Shown: piece by piece, positions 12,173 through 23,867 of the stretch
How the letters are laid out: every line of letters starts with the position of its first letter
Numbering within the stretch: the stretch's first letter is position 1
The notes under the pieces: model-generated
Told to the model about the DNA's origin: nothing
Databases searched by the model: none
What the model saw: the letters and a program-made list of their open reading frames with translations, nothing else
Translations under genes and position numbers: made by a program
Assembly (NCBI RefSeq): GCF_021155765.1
Contig: NC_060107.1
Coordinates: 14,742,501 to 14,806,500 of the forward strand
Source: Diprion similis
Lineage: Eukaryota > Arthropoda > Insecta > Hymenoptera > Diprionidae
DNA length: 64,000 nucleotides
Direction of reading: 5' to 3'

Positions 12173-15100
12173 CTAATATTCGGAAATTGTTGGCGCGTTA
12201 TCTAATACGTAGAACATAATATCACCACCGTCCTCCCCAAATATATAGGCATTACCAAGTACAGATTCCGCCAGACGAGCGTCCGACTCGCTAATACTCA
12301 GTTGCGGCACCTCAGTCAGGGACAAATCTGAATTCGCCATAGATCCTGGCTGTTCGATGCCTGCTACTTGCAGCAGAATTTCGTGACCTAAGATTGCGAT
12401 ATTGTTTATAAACCTTGCTAGCTGAAACTGCTTTAAGCCGTCTTACAATTAGATGAAAAAAATAATATATTTTCAAATCAAATTAATTGAATAACAGCAG
12501 TTTTGAAAAATTCTGTTTTTTTTTTTTAAGTTACTGCAGATACGTAATTAAAATTTACTAATGAACTTTGGTGCTGGAAGCCCTTGTTACAATGCTTAGA
12601 ACTTGTCGAATTTAAAAAAAAATAAAAAAAATGATAGTTTCCCCACTTAAAGGATTAAAGTAATCTCAATTGCAAACACAATACACAAATTTGTCTCACC
12701 ATTCATTGAATTGCAATTCACTTCACCTTCCGGGTTAAGTTGCACCACACTATCAGTTTGAGGCGTCTGTAAAAATGTAGTATCGTCTATTCCCGCGACA
12801 GACAGCAGCATAGCTCCATCTGAAATTCGGAAAATAAATTTTGAGATCCGGCTGACTTTGATGCACCAGACTACGCTTGCCGCTCGGATGCGTTATGAGC
12901 TCGGAACACATTATTCTCTAAATAAGATGTTTTTTTCTCTTGGTTGTATTCACCGAAAACTACTGGATTGACTCGAATCCAAAATCTAATCAGTTCTAAA
13001 TTACGAGAACCGCGTTGTTTGAGACTGATATCATCGCAATCCGTTCATTCGTTCTACAGATATTGTGGGATGACAATTGATCACACATCGATTTTTATCG
13101 ATCCATTCAATTGAAATGAATAAGAAATTACCTTGTGCATTATCCGTGTCTCCAAAATCCTTATTATTCACATCTTCGTAATTCACCAAAAATTTGTTAT
13201 CATCAATCTGTGCTTGATTAATTGGTTCAACGGGAGCTTTTTCCGTTAACTGATTAAGAAATCCCGGCTTGTCCCAGTCCTCTTTCAAAGCATTGTGCTG
13301 GCGTTCAAAATGCCTTCGCACGCTGTGTCTATGTCTGAATGCCATTTGGCAATAGGGACAACGATAAACAATTCCGCTGTGACTCGTCTGCGTGTGACGT
13401 TTCAACTGACATTCCTGCAGATCATAAAAGTGGATTTAGAAATGGTTAAATTCCTCACAAATGATATGGGCGGTGTTTCGACGTTCACACCAGACAACCT
13501 GGCTCTGCACTTTGATTTTAAGGCCAACTTTGAGTAGCAGCTTTTGATACGGGAAGAGTAGCTCATAACCAATATAGCTAAAAGATACTAGTTCTGTCTT
13601 CATTTTCAGCTCTGAAATTTTGGAAGTGATCTATAATTGTTCAAGTGCATTCATTTTACTCGAAACTATCTGTTTCATAATACAGTAAAAAATTTACGGG
13701 CTATTACTCAAAATTCAGAGCCTGAAATAAACTTAAAATTAATTAGTATTTTCAGTCGTACAATTGATAGTTATTTGAGTACCTTCTCGTATCAATGGCA
13801 GCTGTTAAAAGTTATCTCCAAAACCAATCACAAAGGGATGACCTTTAAAACCCCCCTTTAAAAAATCGGTTCAAGTTTGACTCATTTTCCCGGAAAGCAT
13901 AGGGAAAAACTTTTCCAAATTTTACAGTACACTACATTAACATTGTCTCAATTTTCAGTTTGTTTTGGGCAACATTGTGTATCACCTCACCTTGTGGAAG
14001 GACTTAGGACATGTTGCGCACATGAATTGGGCAGGCTTAGTGTGGCTTTCAATGTGCTTGTTGTATTTGAGCTTGTTTGCGAACTGTAGAGAGCAGAGAG
14101 AGCATTTGTACGGTGTTTTTTCGCTGTGAAATTTGGTATGATGCTTTTGGTAGTTGCACTTTTGAAAGAAACTCTGAAACAAAGGGTTCAAAGGTATATG
14201 AAACCATTTTATTGCAAGGTTCGAGCATCTCAACCACATCGGCAAACTCACTTTATCGCACTTGTCGCATTGGTATTTCTTGTTCCCGTGCAAAAGCATA
14301 TGAATGTCCAGAGCCTTTTTGCTTTTCAATTTCTTCCCGCAAATGTTACATGGTATTTGGGCTGCCTGATGAATTGCTTTGTGCTCTTTCAGGACGCCGA
14401 TGCGATGAAATCTTCGCTGGCAAATGTCACATTCGTAAGTTCTCTCCCCTGAAAGATGACCATATTGAATATGACTCTTATCACATTGAATTCGACTAGA
14501 GCGAAACTTTTTTCACTGCTCACCGTGCGAACTGAGGTGCTGCTTCAAGCTGTACGGAGTTTTAAAAACATCGCCACACTTCTCGCATATAACAGGTTTC
14601 TCCGGGGGTTTTTTTCTCACCCGTTTTGCCGCTGGTTTCGGGTTCTCGTGCAGCTTCAGGTGCCGATTCAAGTGAGCTCTGTGCACAAACCGTTTGCTGC
14701 ATTGTAGGCACTCGTGCTTTGGCGTCAAACATTTGTGCGCCTCAAGTTCCGCCTGCGATGAAAACGGAGAGTGGCACCACTTGCAGTTATTCCAAGCTGC
14801 AATGCAAAAGTGCACATTCGGTTAAAAAATGAAACTCTGGAACAGGAGTAAATATTTTTGATTGTGCATACCTGTGTGCTTGACCATATGTCTCCTTAAG
14901 TACTTTTTCAACATGAAAGGTTTCTGGCAATATGGACACTCGTAATGGTAGTCCAATTTTTGAGAAAAACACGTGTGTGACAGCAAATTCTCTTTTCTGG
15001 CAAATACCTGCGATTCAACGAAAATTAATATCAAATAATCTTCAAGGTTGTTCAGATTGTGCTTCCAAACTTTAAGAGAAGGTACTTTACAGTGAAAAAG

Positions 15101-17326
15101 CAACGTGCACAAAGTTTCAAGCAAAATTTTATCTCGAAACATTGAACCTTATGATTGTATCCTATTTTTTTAAAATCTGCTCACCAGATTCTTGATGAAA
15201 AAAAGAATGATAAATATAATAGAATATAAAAAATATGATAAATGTAAATATATATTCAGGAATAAGTCTTTGGTACCTGTTCTTGTTTCGTTAAACATAT
15301 TTTTTAGCTATCTTTTATCTACTCACCAGTAGACAAGCAGGGCATATGAATTCCCCAGTGTGTTTGCGCAAGTGACGATATAAGTAGTCAACCTTTTCGA
15401 ATTTCTTGTCGCATATATCACACTCAAGGTTGTCAATTCTCTTGTTAATGTTGTCGACATCAGGGACAATATCTAAAAGCTCTGAGGCCAGCTCTTCGAC
15501 ATTGAACTTCACCGAATCCGAGGCTGAAATATTCTCCACGGAAAGCATAGAGTCAGTCATTGTGTTCAGTCCTAAATTCATGTTTAGACATTGATTCTCA
15601 AGGATCGATTTAAGAGAAGAATTCTCTATCAGTGAACCATTATTCTGGAGCAAATCGTTCACGTTTATAGAATTCGTATCTAAAATTGGTAGATCTGAGT
15701 GATGAGAATCTTTATCATTCGGCGTTGAAGTTGCCAACAAACTGCTCTCTGTTATCGCTTTTCCGGCTTTGAATTTCTCCAATATATCTTTCATCGCTTC
15801 CGATGTCTGCCCTTCAGAATCACTTATATTCAGGAAGATAGTCTGAAAATTAACAATAACTCGATGACCAAGAAATTAATGACGTTTTATAAATCGTGAA
15901 ATTTTTTTTTAGATGCTTCTAAAATCTCGACCTAGTGTTTTATTTTTCTTCGACAAACTGAACAGGATCATAACTAAATATTTGACAATCTTTAAGTTTT
16001 TACTTACTTGTGCATTTTGTTGCTGTTGACTCTCGGACGTCGGTATTCCAACTACACTGTCGTTGGATGATTCCTCCGGGTGTTTGGAACTTTTGTGACG
16101 TTCCAAGGCCTGTGATTAGACGTAAAACAGAATCTTCTATAGTTTAAATTTTTTACAAGCTTATCTCCCGTAGGTGATTTCAATTTTTTTTAAACTACTC
16201 GCAAGTTAAAAGCTGAGTGCATAACAGATATCATAAATTTTAACAATTTACCGTCACATTGTTACACTTCTTGTTACATATATTACAATAAACACCAATC
16301 AACGGCTTATAGTGCTCCATTAAATGCTTGGCATAAGCGACGACAGAGCAGATAACAGTTGAACAAATTCTGCAGTTCCACGTTGCTTTATCATCCCTAG
16401 CTCCGAGATGCTGTGCAGGCAATTTCTCAGCCAATTCCTGAGCGACATCTTTTTCTGGTGATAATTCAGACGGATTATCATTAATTATTACCACGCTGTT
16501 TGCATTGTTTTACTTTCCCTCAAATCTCAACTGTACCCACTTAGCAACCCAATTTGTTCCCCATTTTTCTCTGTCTTTATCACTTGCTGGATTTCTGAAT
16601 CCGGTATAGTAGCGCTGACATTAGCAAAGTCAGCATTGAATACTGGCATCTTCATCTGGAGTGCGTAATAAGGCGCGTACCAAACTCTCAGCTCTTCTCC
16701 TGGGGCTATCGTACGCATCGCGGTGTAAAAAATATCCTGTTCCACCTGAAAAGGTTGAGGGGGAAAGATGAATGTATGACCCAAGTGTAAACGAAGGCTG
16801 AAAGTATTTCAGAAGCTTACTTGATAGCAGATCAGATTTTGTTCCTTGGCGTTTGACGCCGGCCCAACAAAGCACATCCAATTTGAGCTGTTCTCGTTTG
16901 AATAATCCAGATGATATGTTTCAGAGGTAGATTTGCCAAATACTCTGATTGGAAAATGGGTCAATGGATTCATTGTCCATATTCTTTTAGCGTAGAGTGG
17001 TCCGAACGTTGTTCCTCTGGGCAGTTCGACCCTTGTTGTGACGGTCATCAAACCGTCGGCCATTTTGGTGATTTCCAGATTTTCGGGCAGCGTCTGTCTC
17101 GCCCTCGACAAAACTGGTGCATCCTTAACCTGACCGGAAGAAAAACCCAAAAACAAATACTAGTTAGAAATGATTGATTTGTGCGGACATTTTCTTTCTT
17201 GTGTTTTCATATTGGTCAGTTCAGATATAGAGCAAAAAAGAGAATATAGGTCCCTCCTTACACGATGAAGATCCAGTAAAAACGGACATGCAGTCGTGTC
17301 ATGTTGCTGGCCGCAAACACTGCAAG
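12173..17326 (-). CDS. PRDM15: PR/SET-domain zinc-finger protein, PRDM15-type (5' end unresolved)
   Basis: Probable nuclear DNA-binding transcription regulator (family knowledge). Minus-strand exons are 17326..17262, 17129..16821, 16745..16537, 16495..16252, 16109..16008, 15842..15327, 15007..14872, 14796..14524, 14448..14252, 14173..13991, 13414..13132, 12819..12700 and 12387..12173. All are phase-consistent and give about 950 residues ending in TAG. Order: a Cys-rich CSVCGQQHD motif; the VLSRARQTLPENLEI lead-in typical of PRDM15; a PR domain with NWMCFVGPA and ELRVWYAPYYA; two C2H2 fingers; an acidic, Asn/Ser-rich linker; 12 more fingers (14 in all, several split by introns); and an acidic tail. 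The 17326 exon begins out of phase, so at least one upstream exon with the ATG is missing, presumably at 17.4-18.6 kb. PRDM10 is the nearest alternative, but the lead-in fits PRDM15 better. Confidence 0.9.
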
Positions 17327-18769
17327 CTGGAAATTAATTAATATCGTTTGTATATTCCTTATTTGTTGATAGATGAGATATGTAAAAACAAATAATAGAT
17401 ATATTGTTTGAAATTTACAGGCGTACACGTGCAAGGATTATTCCAAAGGTGCGTAAGCATAAAATATGTGATTTTTTTGCGTTTTCATAGTCGTAATAAA
17501 AAATTGACTTTTATCTAGAAGTATAGATATTCACATGCGCAAGGAATGTTTCAAAGAATTTTTCTCTTCATTATTCTAAAAATAATCTGTCTACATTATT
17601 TGTAGCCAAGACATTGAAATTCAAATTGTGTTTTGCACAAGAGATCGTGATGTCAATATCATTAGAAATCATTTCGTAATCTCTTAAATCACACTGAAAT
17701 TAGCAATGTTAAAAAAAATCTGCATTAATAATCATTGGTAGTCCTCAAAAATGATTTACGATTACAGAAATCTCTTTGTAATCTTACAAAATCATATGAA
17801 ATCTTAGAAAACGTTAGAAATGACCTGACCAAAGTAAAATTATTTGTCAAGAAATCTCTCGTAAACCTCCTATGAAATGACGCTGTCAACTTTTGCTCCA
17901 GCGAAACACTCCTTGTTGGTAAATGAAGAAAATTGATTTTCATTCTAAAATATATGAATGCCACATGCGCAAGGGATATTTCGAAGAACTAATGTCTCAG
18001 TTGTCACAGAAATATTCCTTTAGCATGCTTTGTAATCATGTGAATTTCTTTTTTATTACATGTACTTAGTATAACTTGTAGTATAATCTTGGACTATATT
18101 TTTGTGGGGGAATTTTCGGGCTATCCTGGCGAATGAAAAAATATGCCAATGCGAAAAATTTGTTGAAAAATCGATGTTTTGTAATTATTCAAAAGTTTCT
18201 ACTAGATTGTTGAACTTATGGAAGTATTTCTGTACATTATAGTCGAGAGAAATTTTCTAGTCCAATGCCAGGCACAAAGGGACAGAAGTACCGTTTCGTA
18301 ATCATCGAACGATTATTTTGATGAATAATGATCGTAAATAACGGATAACAACGAAACGATGACTTAGAGCTTTCGACCACGTGTCATTCCGTGATATATA
18401 CGTGTATATACATATACAATTGTTCATTTGTTGGTGTGTTTGTTTTATTTCGCTTTGTATATGCCCCCCGACCGCCGAACGAGTGGCGAAAATACGTGAA
18501 TGACCGTTGCACGGAATTTATTTCACGGGATCGCAACTGAACGTAGACGGGCCGATTGCCTCTGATGTCAAGACGGCTCCGTTCCCTCGGTCGTACCTGA
18601 CAAGCTGACTTCAGTATCCTTGCTTTTTCGCACCACGGCAGGTAAACTCATCTCCGATAAATACCGGTTTAAGATTATCCGAGTCGACAATTCATCATTT
18701 GTTATACTTAATACGGCTCCCAATTCTTATACCAAAATCGTGATCGCTTTTACAGATATTTTATCCAAC
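17327..18769. other. Divergent intergenic region between PRDM15-like and DHHC genes
   Basis: Must hold the unlocated first exon of the PRDM15-like gene and both promoters. 18470-18650 is less AT-rich and contains a plausible 5' UTR donor for the DHHC gene (GGCAG then GTAAAC, at 18642) with an acceptor at 18754-18755. Two similar short motifs (CACATGCGCAAG) occur at about 17535 and 17962. Confidence 0.45.
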
Positions 18770-18781
18770 ATGGCGTCGTAG
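18770..18781 (+). promoter_or_regulatory. Short upstream ORF before the DHHC gene
   Basis: ATG GCG TCG TAG in an ACATGG context lies 101 bases upstream of the likely DHHC start at 18882, just after a plausible 5' UTR acceptor (18755). If present in the mRNA it would be the first start codon scanned. Confidence 0.4.
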
Positions 18782-18881
18782 CAGTTTGCAGCCCTGTTTT
18801 CTAACGGAAAACGGCCGTTACGAAAAAGCGCGGGAGTCCAGGAATGCCGTTCAAATCCGCCACCTTGCCGTAAAATCAATT

Positions 18882-19751
18882 ATGCAGAATAAACTTATTC
18901 TGATAGTCGCCAGATTCTGTCCAGTCTTCAGTTTGATATTCAGCTTATTGGTCGTCGCCTCAACATTAACGATAAGCGAAGAAGTATCACCGATTTTCAT
19001 ATTTCTTTGCGCTCAGGTTTACGCAAATTGGTTTTCGATAAACAGAATCAGTCGGACAACCGTCACAATCGCCTCGAACTCGAATTTAACGGCTCGGAGC
19101 GATTCATTCGCGGTTCAGGTCCAGGCCGAGGATTCGTCCACGGTTTGTCGCGTTTCCACAATTAAACCACTGACAAACAAAAACGACAAGTTTTGGTACT
19201 GTGAAAAATGTATTCAGTACACTTCTCGCCCTACCCGACATTGCGATCACTGCAAAAAATGCTCTCACTATCGCGATCACCATTGTTTTTTGATTGGCGG
19301 CTGCATACTGCGTCAGAATATGGGCAACTTCATTCTAATTTGTCTCTACACTTCACTCGCCTCCATTTACTCCTTAATAGTTATCGGTTACTACTTGTAC
19401 GATCATCTGGACCATTTTTTCGGAGATAATTCGGGTGTCTTCCAACTTATCTTGCATTTTTCCTTTCCGTTTGCTCTCTCGCGATTTTTATTGTACGGCC
19501 AGGAATCCTGCGTAGTCTTAGTAATGCTGTTTGATTTACTCTTTGCTGTCTCATCCATCTGCCTGATATTCGGGTTGTGGAAATTTCACGCCTGTCTAAC
19601 TGGTCGGCAACGCTATTATCCTCATTCCATAAAAAAATACGATATTATCGAAATATTCGGGAGCTATGGTCTCTGGAATTTCCTCTTTCCACTCAACGGC
19701 TTTTCCAGAGTCAAAAAATTACAGGAAACAGGCATATGGAAAGAAATGTAA
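18882..19751 (+). CDS. DHHC palmitoyltransferase (ZDHHC22/24-like), intronless CDS
   Basis: Membrane S-acyltransferase that adds palmitate to protein cysteines (family knowledge). The frame is open from 18786 but its first ATG is 18882, giving 289 residues starting MQNKLILIVARF. Seen directly: an N-terminal hydrophobic segment (about 5-27), a second at about 36-50, the Cys-rich domain with C107, C110, H120, C121, C124 and C127 followed by DHHC at 132-135 (DHHCFLIGGCI), then three hydrophobic stretches. The second half of the Cys-rich domain (GGCILRQNMGNF) resembles ZDHHC22/24 rather than ZDHHC3/9. The TTxE and PaCCT motifs are not obvious. AATAAA at 19919 and 20518 are possible polyadenylation signals. 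It is convergent with SDF2, stops about 800 bp apart, and head-to-head with the PRDM15-like gene. Confidence 0.92.
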   Translation: MQNKLILIVARFCPVFSLIFSLLVVASTLTISEEVSPIFIFLCAQVYANWFSINRISRTTVTIASNSNLTARSDSFAVQVQAEDSSTVCRVSTIKPLTNKNDKFWYCEKCIQYTSRPTRHCDHCKKCSHYRDHHCFLIGGCILRQNMGNFILICLYTSLASIYSLIVIGYYLYDHLDHFFGDNSGVFQLILHFSFPFALSRFLLYGQESCVVLVMLFDLLFAVSSICLIFGLWKFHACLTGRQRYYPHSIKKYDIIEIFGSYGLWNFLFPLNGFSRVKKLQETGIWKEM

Positions 19752-20553
19752 TAATTTCTCATTCTGTCTATGATTATCATTCCGCATGTGTGAAAAAATT
19801 TATTTTTCACTGTCGAATCGTCGTAACATCGAAAAATGGTGTCTTGAAATTTGAGAAAAAGAACGTAAATCCCCAAAAGTTTTCTCCGAAAGTATAAGTT
19901 TTATACATAGCTTCGTGTAATAAATCTCTCTTCACTTTGGTTATAATTAATTATTGATTATATAAATAAATTGATGCATAAAATCTCGTAACGAACAAAC
20001 TCTGTGCAATATTTTCGCGTTAAATATTAATTTTCATTGTTCTTCAGTGAAGATTGCAATGTACATAGCCATATTATTTTTAGAGCAAAAGTACCTACGA
20101 ATTTTCAATGACATGATATATTGTAAGTCAAGGAGATGAAGGCCCATTACATGAAATTATACATGAGGAGCTTCATATTTTCGGTCAAAAAGAGCCCCAA
20201 AAATTTTAGTAGAATCCCTAATCTGAAAGTCTGATACTTTCCTTATGGATTTGGGTATCTACATTTTTTTTTAACTCGAACTTGTAACTTGAAAGAATAT
20301 TATAGCTAAATTAAATAACATTCTTTCCCTTTCCCCTGATGTATATAATATGTATATTCGTTTAGTTTTAATTTGTTCCTTTGAATGTGTATCCTAAGAA
20401 CTGTAAGTATACCGGATACGTAAAGTTTTGCAAAAAAAAAAAAAAAAAAAAAGATTGTTTATCCGATTCATTCAGTTTCCTCGTGGTTTTTCTCTTTATT
20501 TGTTACAGCGGTATAAAATAAATAATGCCTGTAATTAATTTGTGTAATCAAGT
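19752..20553. other. Convergent 3' region of the DHHC gene and SDF2
   Basis: 3' UTRs of the two genes. AATAAA on the plus strand at 19919-19924 and 20518-20523; TTTATT at 20495-20500 (AATAAA on minus) suits SDF2. An A-homopolymer of about 20 lies near 20431. No other gene seen. Confidence 0.5.
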
Positions 20554-22271
20554 CTAGAGTTCCGTATGTTGATAGGTATGTTGCGCCTTGAAGTCGCTGG
20601 GGTGTATGAAAAGACCTTCCATTGATTTCCAATTTGAGTTGTCGCCCATCGGTGTGTACATTCCAACGACTTCAACTTGGCCAGTTATTGGATTGCCGTA
20701 AGTTCTTTCGCTGCTTGACAAGTACCTGAAGCATAAAATTGATTCATATTAAATTCACATGTTCAGTTTCGAGACTGTTTTAGGTTGTCGCTCTATTTCC
20801 CTTTCACCAAACTCACACATTCGTGTCAATATGCTTCAGCATTATTGGATTATCCCTTTCCCAGAATTGGCTCTGGCAAACTACTAGCCAGTCGTCCCCT
20901 GTGTCCCCTTCGCCTTTTTCATCGCCATATGCTGATATTTCCTGGTTACCACTCAAAGGTGAACTGAAGTGATGCGAATGCAAGTTTTTCTTTGTTGCTA
21001 GATGCTCCAGTCTCACTATGTCTCCACATTTTATTGGTTTTCTGTTTTAAATATATGAATTACGAAATTTAAAAACGTGCTTTAAACCAGTCAAAATTAT
21101 ACTCAGTCTTGTGCTAAGCCCTTTTTGGATAATGAATATGGATTATTACCCTCGGACACATTGCTTTCCAGTTTCAGCTTTTACGAGCCAATGTGAATTA
21201 CCATCTTCCTGAATTTCTGTTGCTGTAACCGATTGCTGACCGCTTCCAGTTCCATACTTTATACTATGTGAATGTAGTCTGACATTAGAGCCAATGTTCA
21301 GAAGTTTCAATACTGATCCACAGGTCACGTAATTTGTTCCCTTTGCTGAAATAATGATTGAATGTGAAATATGTTATGTTTAAGTAAATTCACAAAATTT
21401 TTGGGGTTGAAAATTTTGCTGAAAGACTAAGAGTTTCAATATTTCAGACTAATTTCATCAAGGGGTTCATTCTGAAAAGTTCCAATTCACAGAGTGTTTT
21501 AGAATTTCTTAGTGATATACAGTAGACCCTCGGTAATTCAGCCTCTTTCTAATCCGACATGCCAATTATGTATGCGTAGTATCGATTTTATTTCAACATT
21601 TTCATAATTTGTTGGATTACAAAGTAATATATTTCAAAAAGTTCTGGATTACAAGGGGTCAGTGGCAGCACTCTATAGTCTGAAAAATTTGATGATCCGA
21701 CACCCCCTTGCAAAACATTTGTCGTCGATGTTGCAACATCAGACTTTTTCCAAAAAATAATAATCTTTCTGGGTATCTCCTGATTTTATCAGTTTACTTC
21801 ACAATTTGTAAATCATGTCTACGCTAGAATTTAATTTTTCCGAAAAGGTTTTTTGGCATTATATTATATTTGAAATTTTTCCTGAATTAGGTACTAGACA
21901 AAACTTTGTTGAAATTCTAAACCACTCTGAAGTCACGATCCACAAAAATTTTCTTGGAGTTTTTCATACAATTTCGAAGAAACTTTCAAAGGTTTTCGTA
22001 ATATTACAGAAACGAATCCTACCAGCAATATCTGAAATTTAAGAAGGTATTCATTCATAACATTCATTTGATAAAATGTGTTTTTGGTGTCATGACGTTT
22101 GCCTCTTATCTAGATTCAAACCTCCCATCGAGGTGCTTGAACGAAATTTAACGGTGAGTAAAAATAGTAAATATATTTACCATATACATTTTGTGCGTGT
22201 AGTAGAACAATGCATGAAATCGTGAAATATAACAAACTGCAGTATCGAAGGTTCGTCTTCTGCGTGGACAT
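20554..22271 (-). CDS. SDF2: Stromal cell-derived factor 2 (MIR-domain ER protein)
   Basis: Soluble ER-lumen protein of the MIR family, linked to chaperone and O-mannosylation quality control (family knowledge). Minus-strand exons 22271..22181, 21345..21150, 21041..20817 and 20725..20554 join in phase (1, 2, 2) to 227 residues. Seen directly: a hydrophobic signal peptide (core SLLYFTISCIVLLHA, about residues 12-26), then the diagnostic VTCGSVLKLLN, NVRLHSH, GSGQQSVT, KCGDIVRLEH, NLHSHHF and SPLSGNQE blocks covering three MIR repeats. The C-terminus is HTEL, an H/KDEL-like retrieval signal. The start was chosen because only this exon supplies a signal peptide, a phase-1 GTAAAT donor and no stop. 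It is head-to-head with Serinc, with ATGs 1.6 kb apart. Confidence 0.95.
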
Positions 22272-23867
22272 TTTCGAGTTTACAATTACTGTGTACTACT
22301 AGTCAAAATACGTGGTGAAATGTGACTGGTGTGAATCACTTATCAGTAGCCGTACTAGCTTGTGAAGTTGTTCCGGTATTAGAATTACAATGGAAATACA
22401 ACAGATGTATCCAATGAGATTCACTACATAGCGTGGCCAATGTGCGAAGCCTATTAGCCGCAATCCGGCACAAGATGGCTGCCACACGCAGCTAATCCAC
22501 TAATCTCTATATGAAAATTGCTAAAGCGCATAGCCAATCAGTTTCAATTCGATTTAAGATGGCCGCAGCGCTGCAGACAAGTGTATAGTAGAGATCAGTG
22601 CAGACAATCCGATTCGAGTATTTGGCCAGGAAGTAAGTTCTGGCAGAGATCAGTGGGCACACAATAACCAATCAAAAACAGAGCCTTCCATCAACTCGAC
22701 AGTGTAACAAAGATAATTGACATTGACGGTACTGTGCGTTCCAAAACTAACTAGCAGCCCTAAAAACTCCCTAGGACAGAAGCAAAGCTCTTGCAAAGCT
22801 CCTCACGAACTTAGCAGCGCAAAAGAGATAAAAGATGATTTAAGATATATACATAGTGAGACAAGAAGCCTCAAGCACTGTCACATACCCTCATTCACGG
22901 TGTAATATAGCCGTGCCCTCGTTACGAATATACGGCTATATACTAAATTGGTTCGGCAAACCATCACGGGTTGACAGATGGCGCTAGCTGTCTGATGATA
23001 ATAAAAACGAACTGTTATCAGTCCAATAGCTTCAGAAGTGATTTGGTCTGCGTACGGTACGCATCGGCTCCTGCGCCACCCATACGCTCTGAACTCAGGG
23101 CTGAAGGGATGAGTACCCACGATGCTTGAATGGCTACCACATGTATAGATATATATATATTTTAACTACTTATATCTATTACTGTTTAAGTTTTAAAGTT
23201 TAACATATTTAGAAGTTTTTACGGTATATGTTAAAATATATAGTGCTACATACATATATTTTTACATACATTTTAATTACTTATAAATATTACGATTTTC
23301 TCAGCGCACATTTGCAAATTAGATTATTACATTTAAAAATACGTTAAATTGATATGAATGACTCGTACCAATAACTTGGCCCACTACTGCATTTGCATGT
23401 GTAAGATATGTTCTTCGGATTACAATATCACCGCAGTGCTTGGGGCACTCAATTACGATAAGTACACTCTTGCCGTATAAAGAGAGAAATACTCGTCTTA
23501 CTATGTCTCCTTTTTTCGCCGGCTCGGGCACACTTTTTCCGCCACCAGGCTTGCTCTATACAGTATATGCTCTAAGGACTGAGGCACTGGAAGCTAATTT
23601 TGGAACGCATCTTAATATGTCAGTGATTTTAGTGAACGCAGCCTCAATATCCTAATGATGTTCAATTGTCGCATACTTGCGCCATCTAGTAACAGCGAGG
23701 AATATAATCCGAAAAGTTTATGCAGAATACATGTCTGACACTGATTTTGTGACATTCGATATCGACCGTCTGAAATTGTCGTGAAATTGTGCGATTGCCT
23801 TAAATCTTGTCTTGGGACAGTGAAAATTAATAATCCCAAGGCATAAGAGTGTTTGTGAAAGTCGAAA
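22272..23867. other. Divergent intergenic region between SDF2 and Serinc
   Basis: Promoter region of both genes. Contains the second copy (22734-22837) of the repeat also found at 1574, and a less AT-rich stretch (22880-23120) of unknown origin. An open minus-strand stretch at 23319-23655, broken by one stop, remains unassigned. No start site could be fixed. Confidence 0.5.
22734..22837 (+). repeat. Dispersed repeat, copy 2 (pairs with 1574-1664)
   Basis: Same ordered blocks as 1574-1664 (CCAAAACT, CTAGCAG, CTCCCTAGGACAGA, AAAAGAGATAAAAGAT), with about 15 bp of extra sequence in the middle. Confidence 0.65.

Noticed and set aside
18786..18881. DHHC start at TTG 18786 (321-aa form)
   Set aside because: No ATG in this stretch; the first ATG (18882) directly precedes the first membrane helix, as in relatives.
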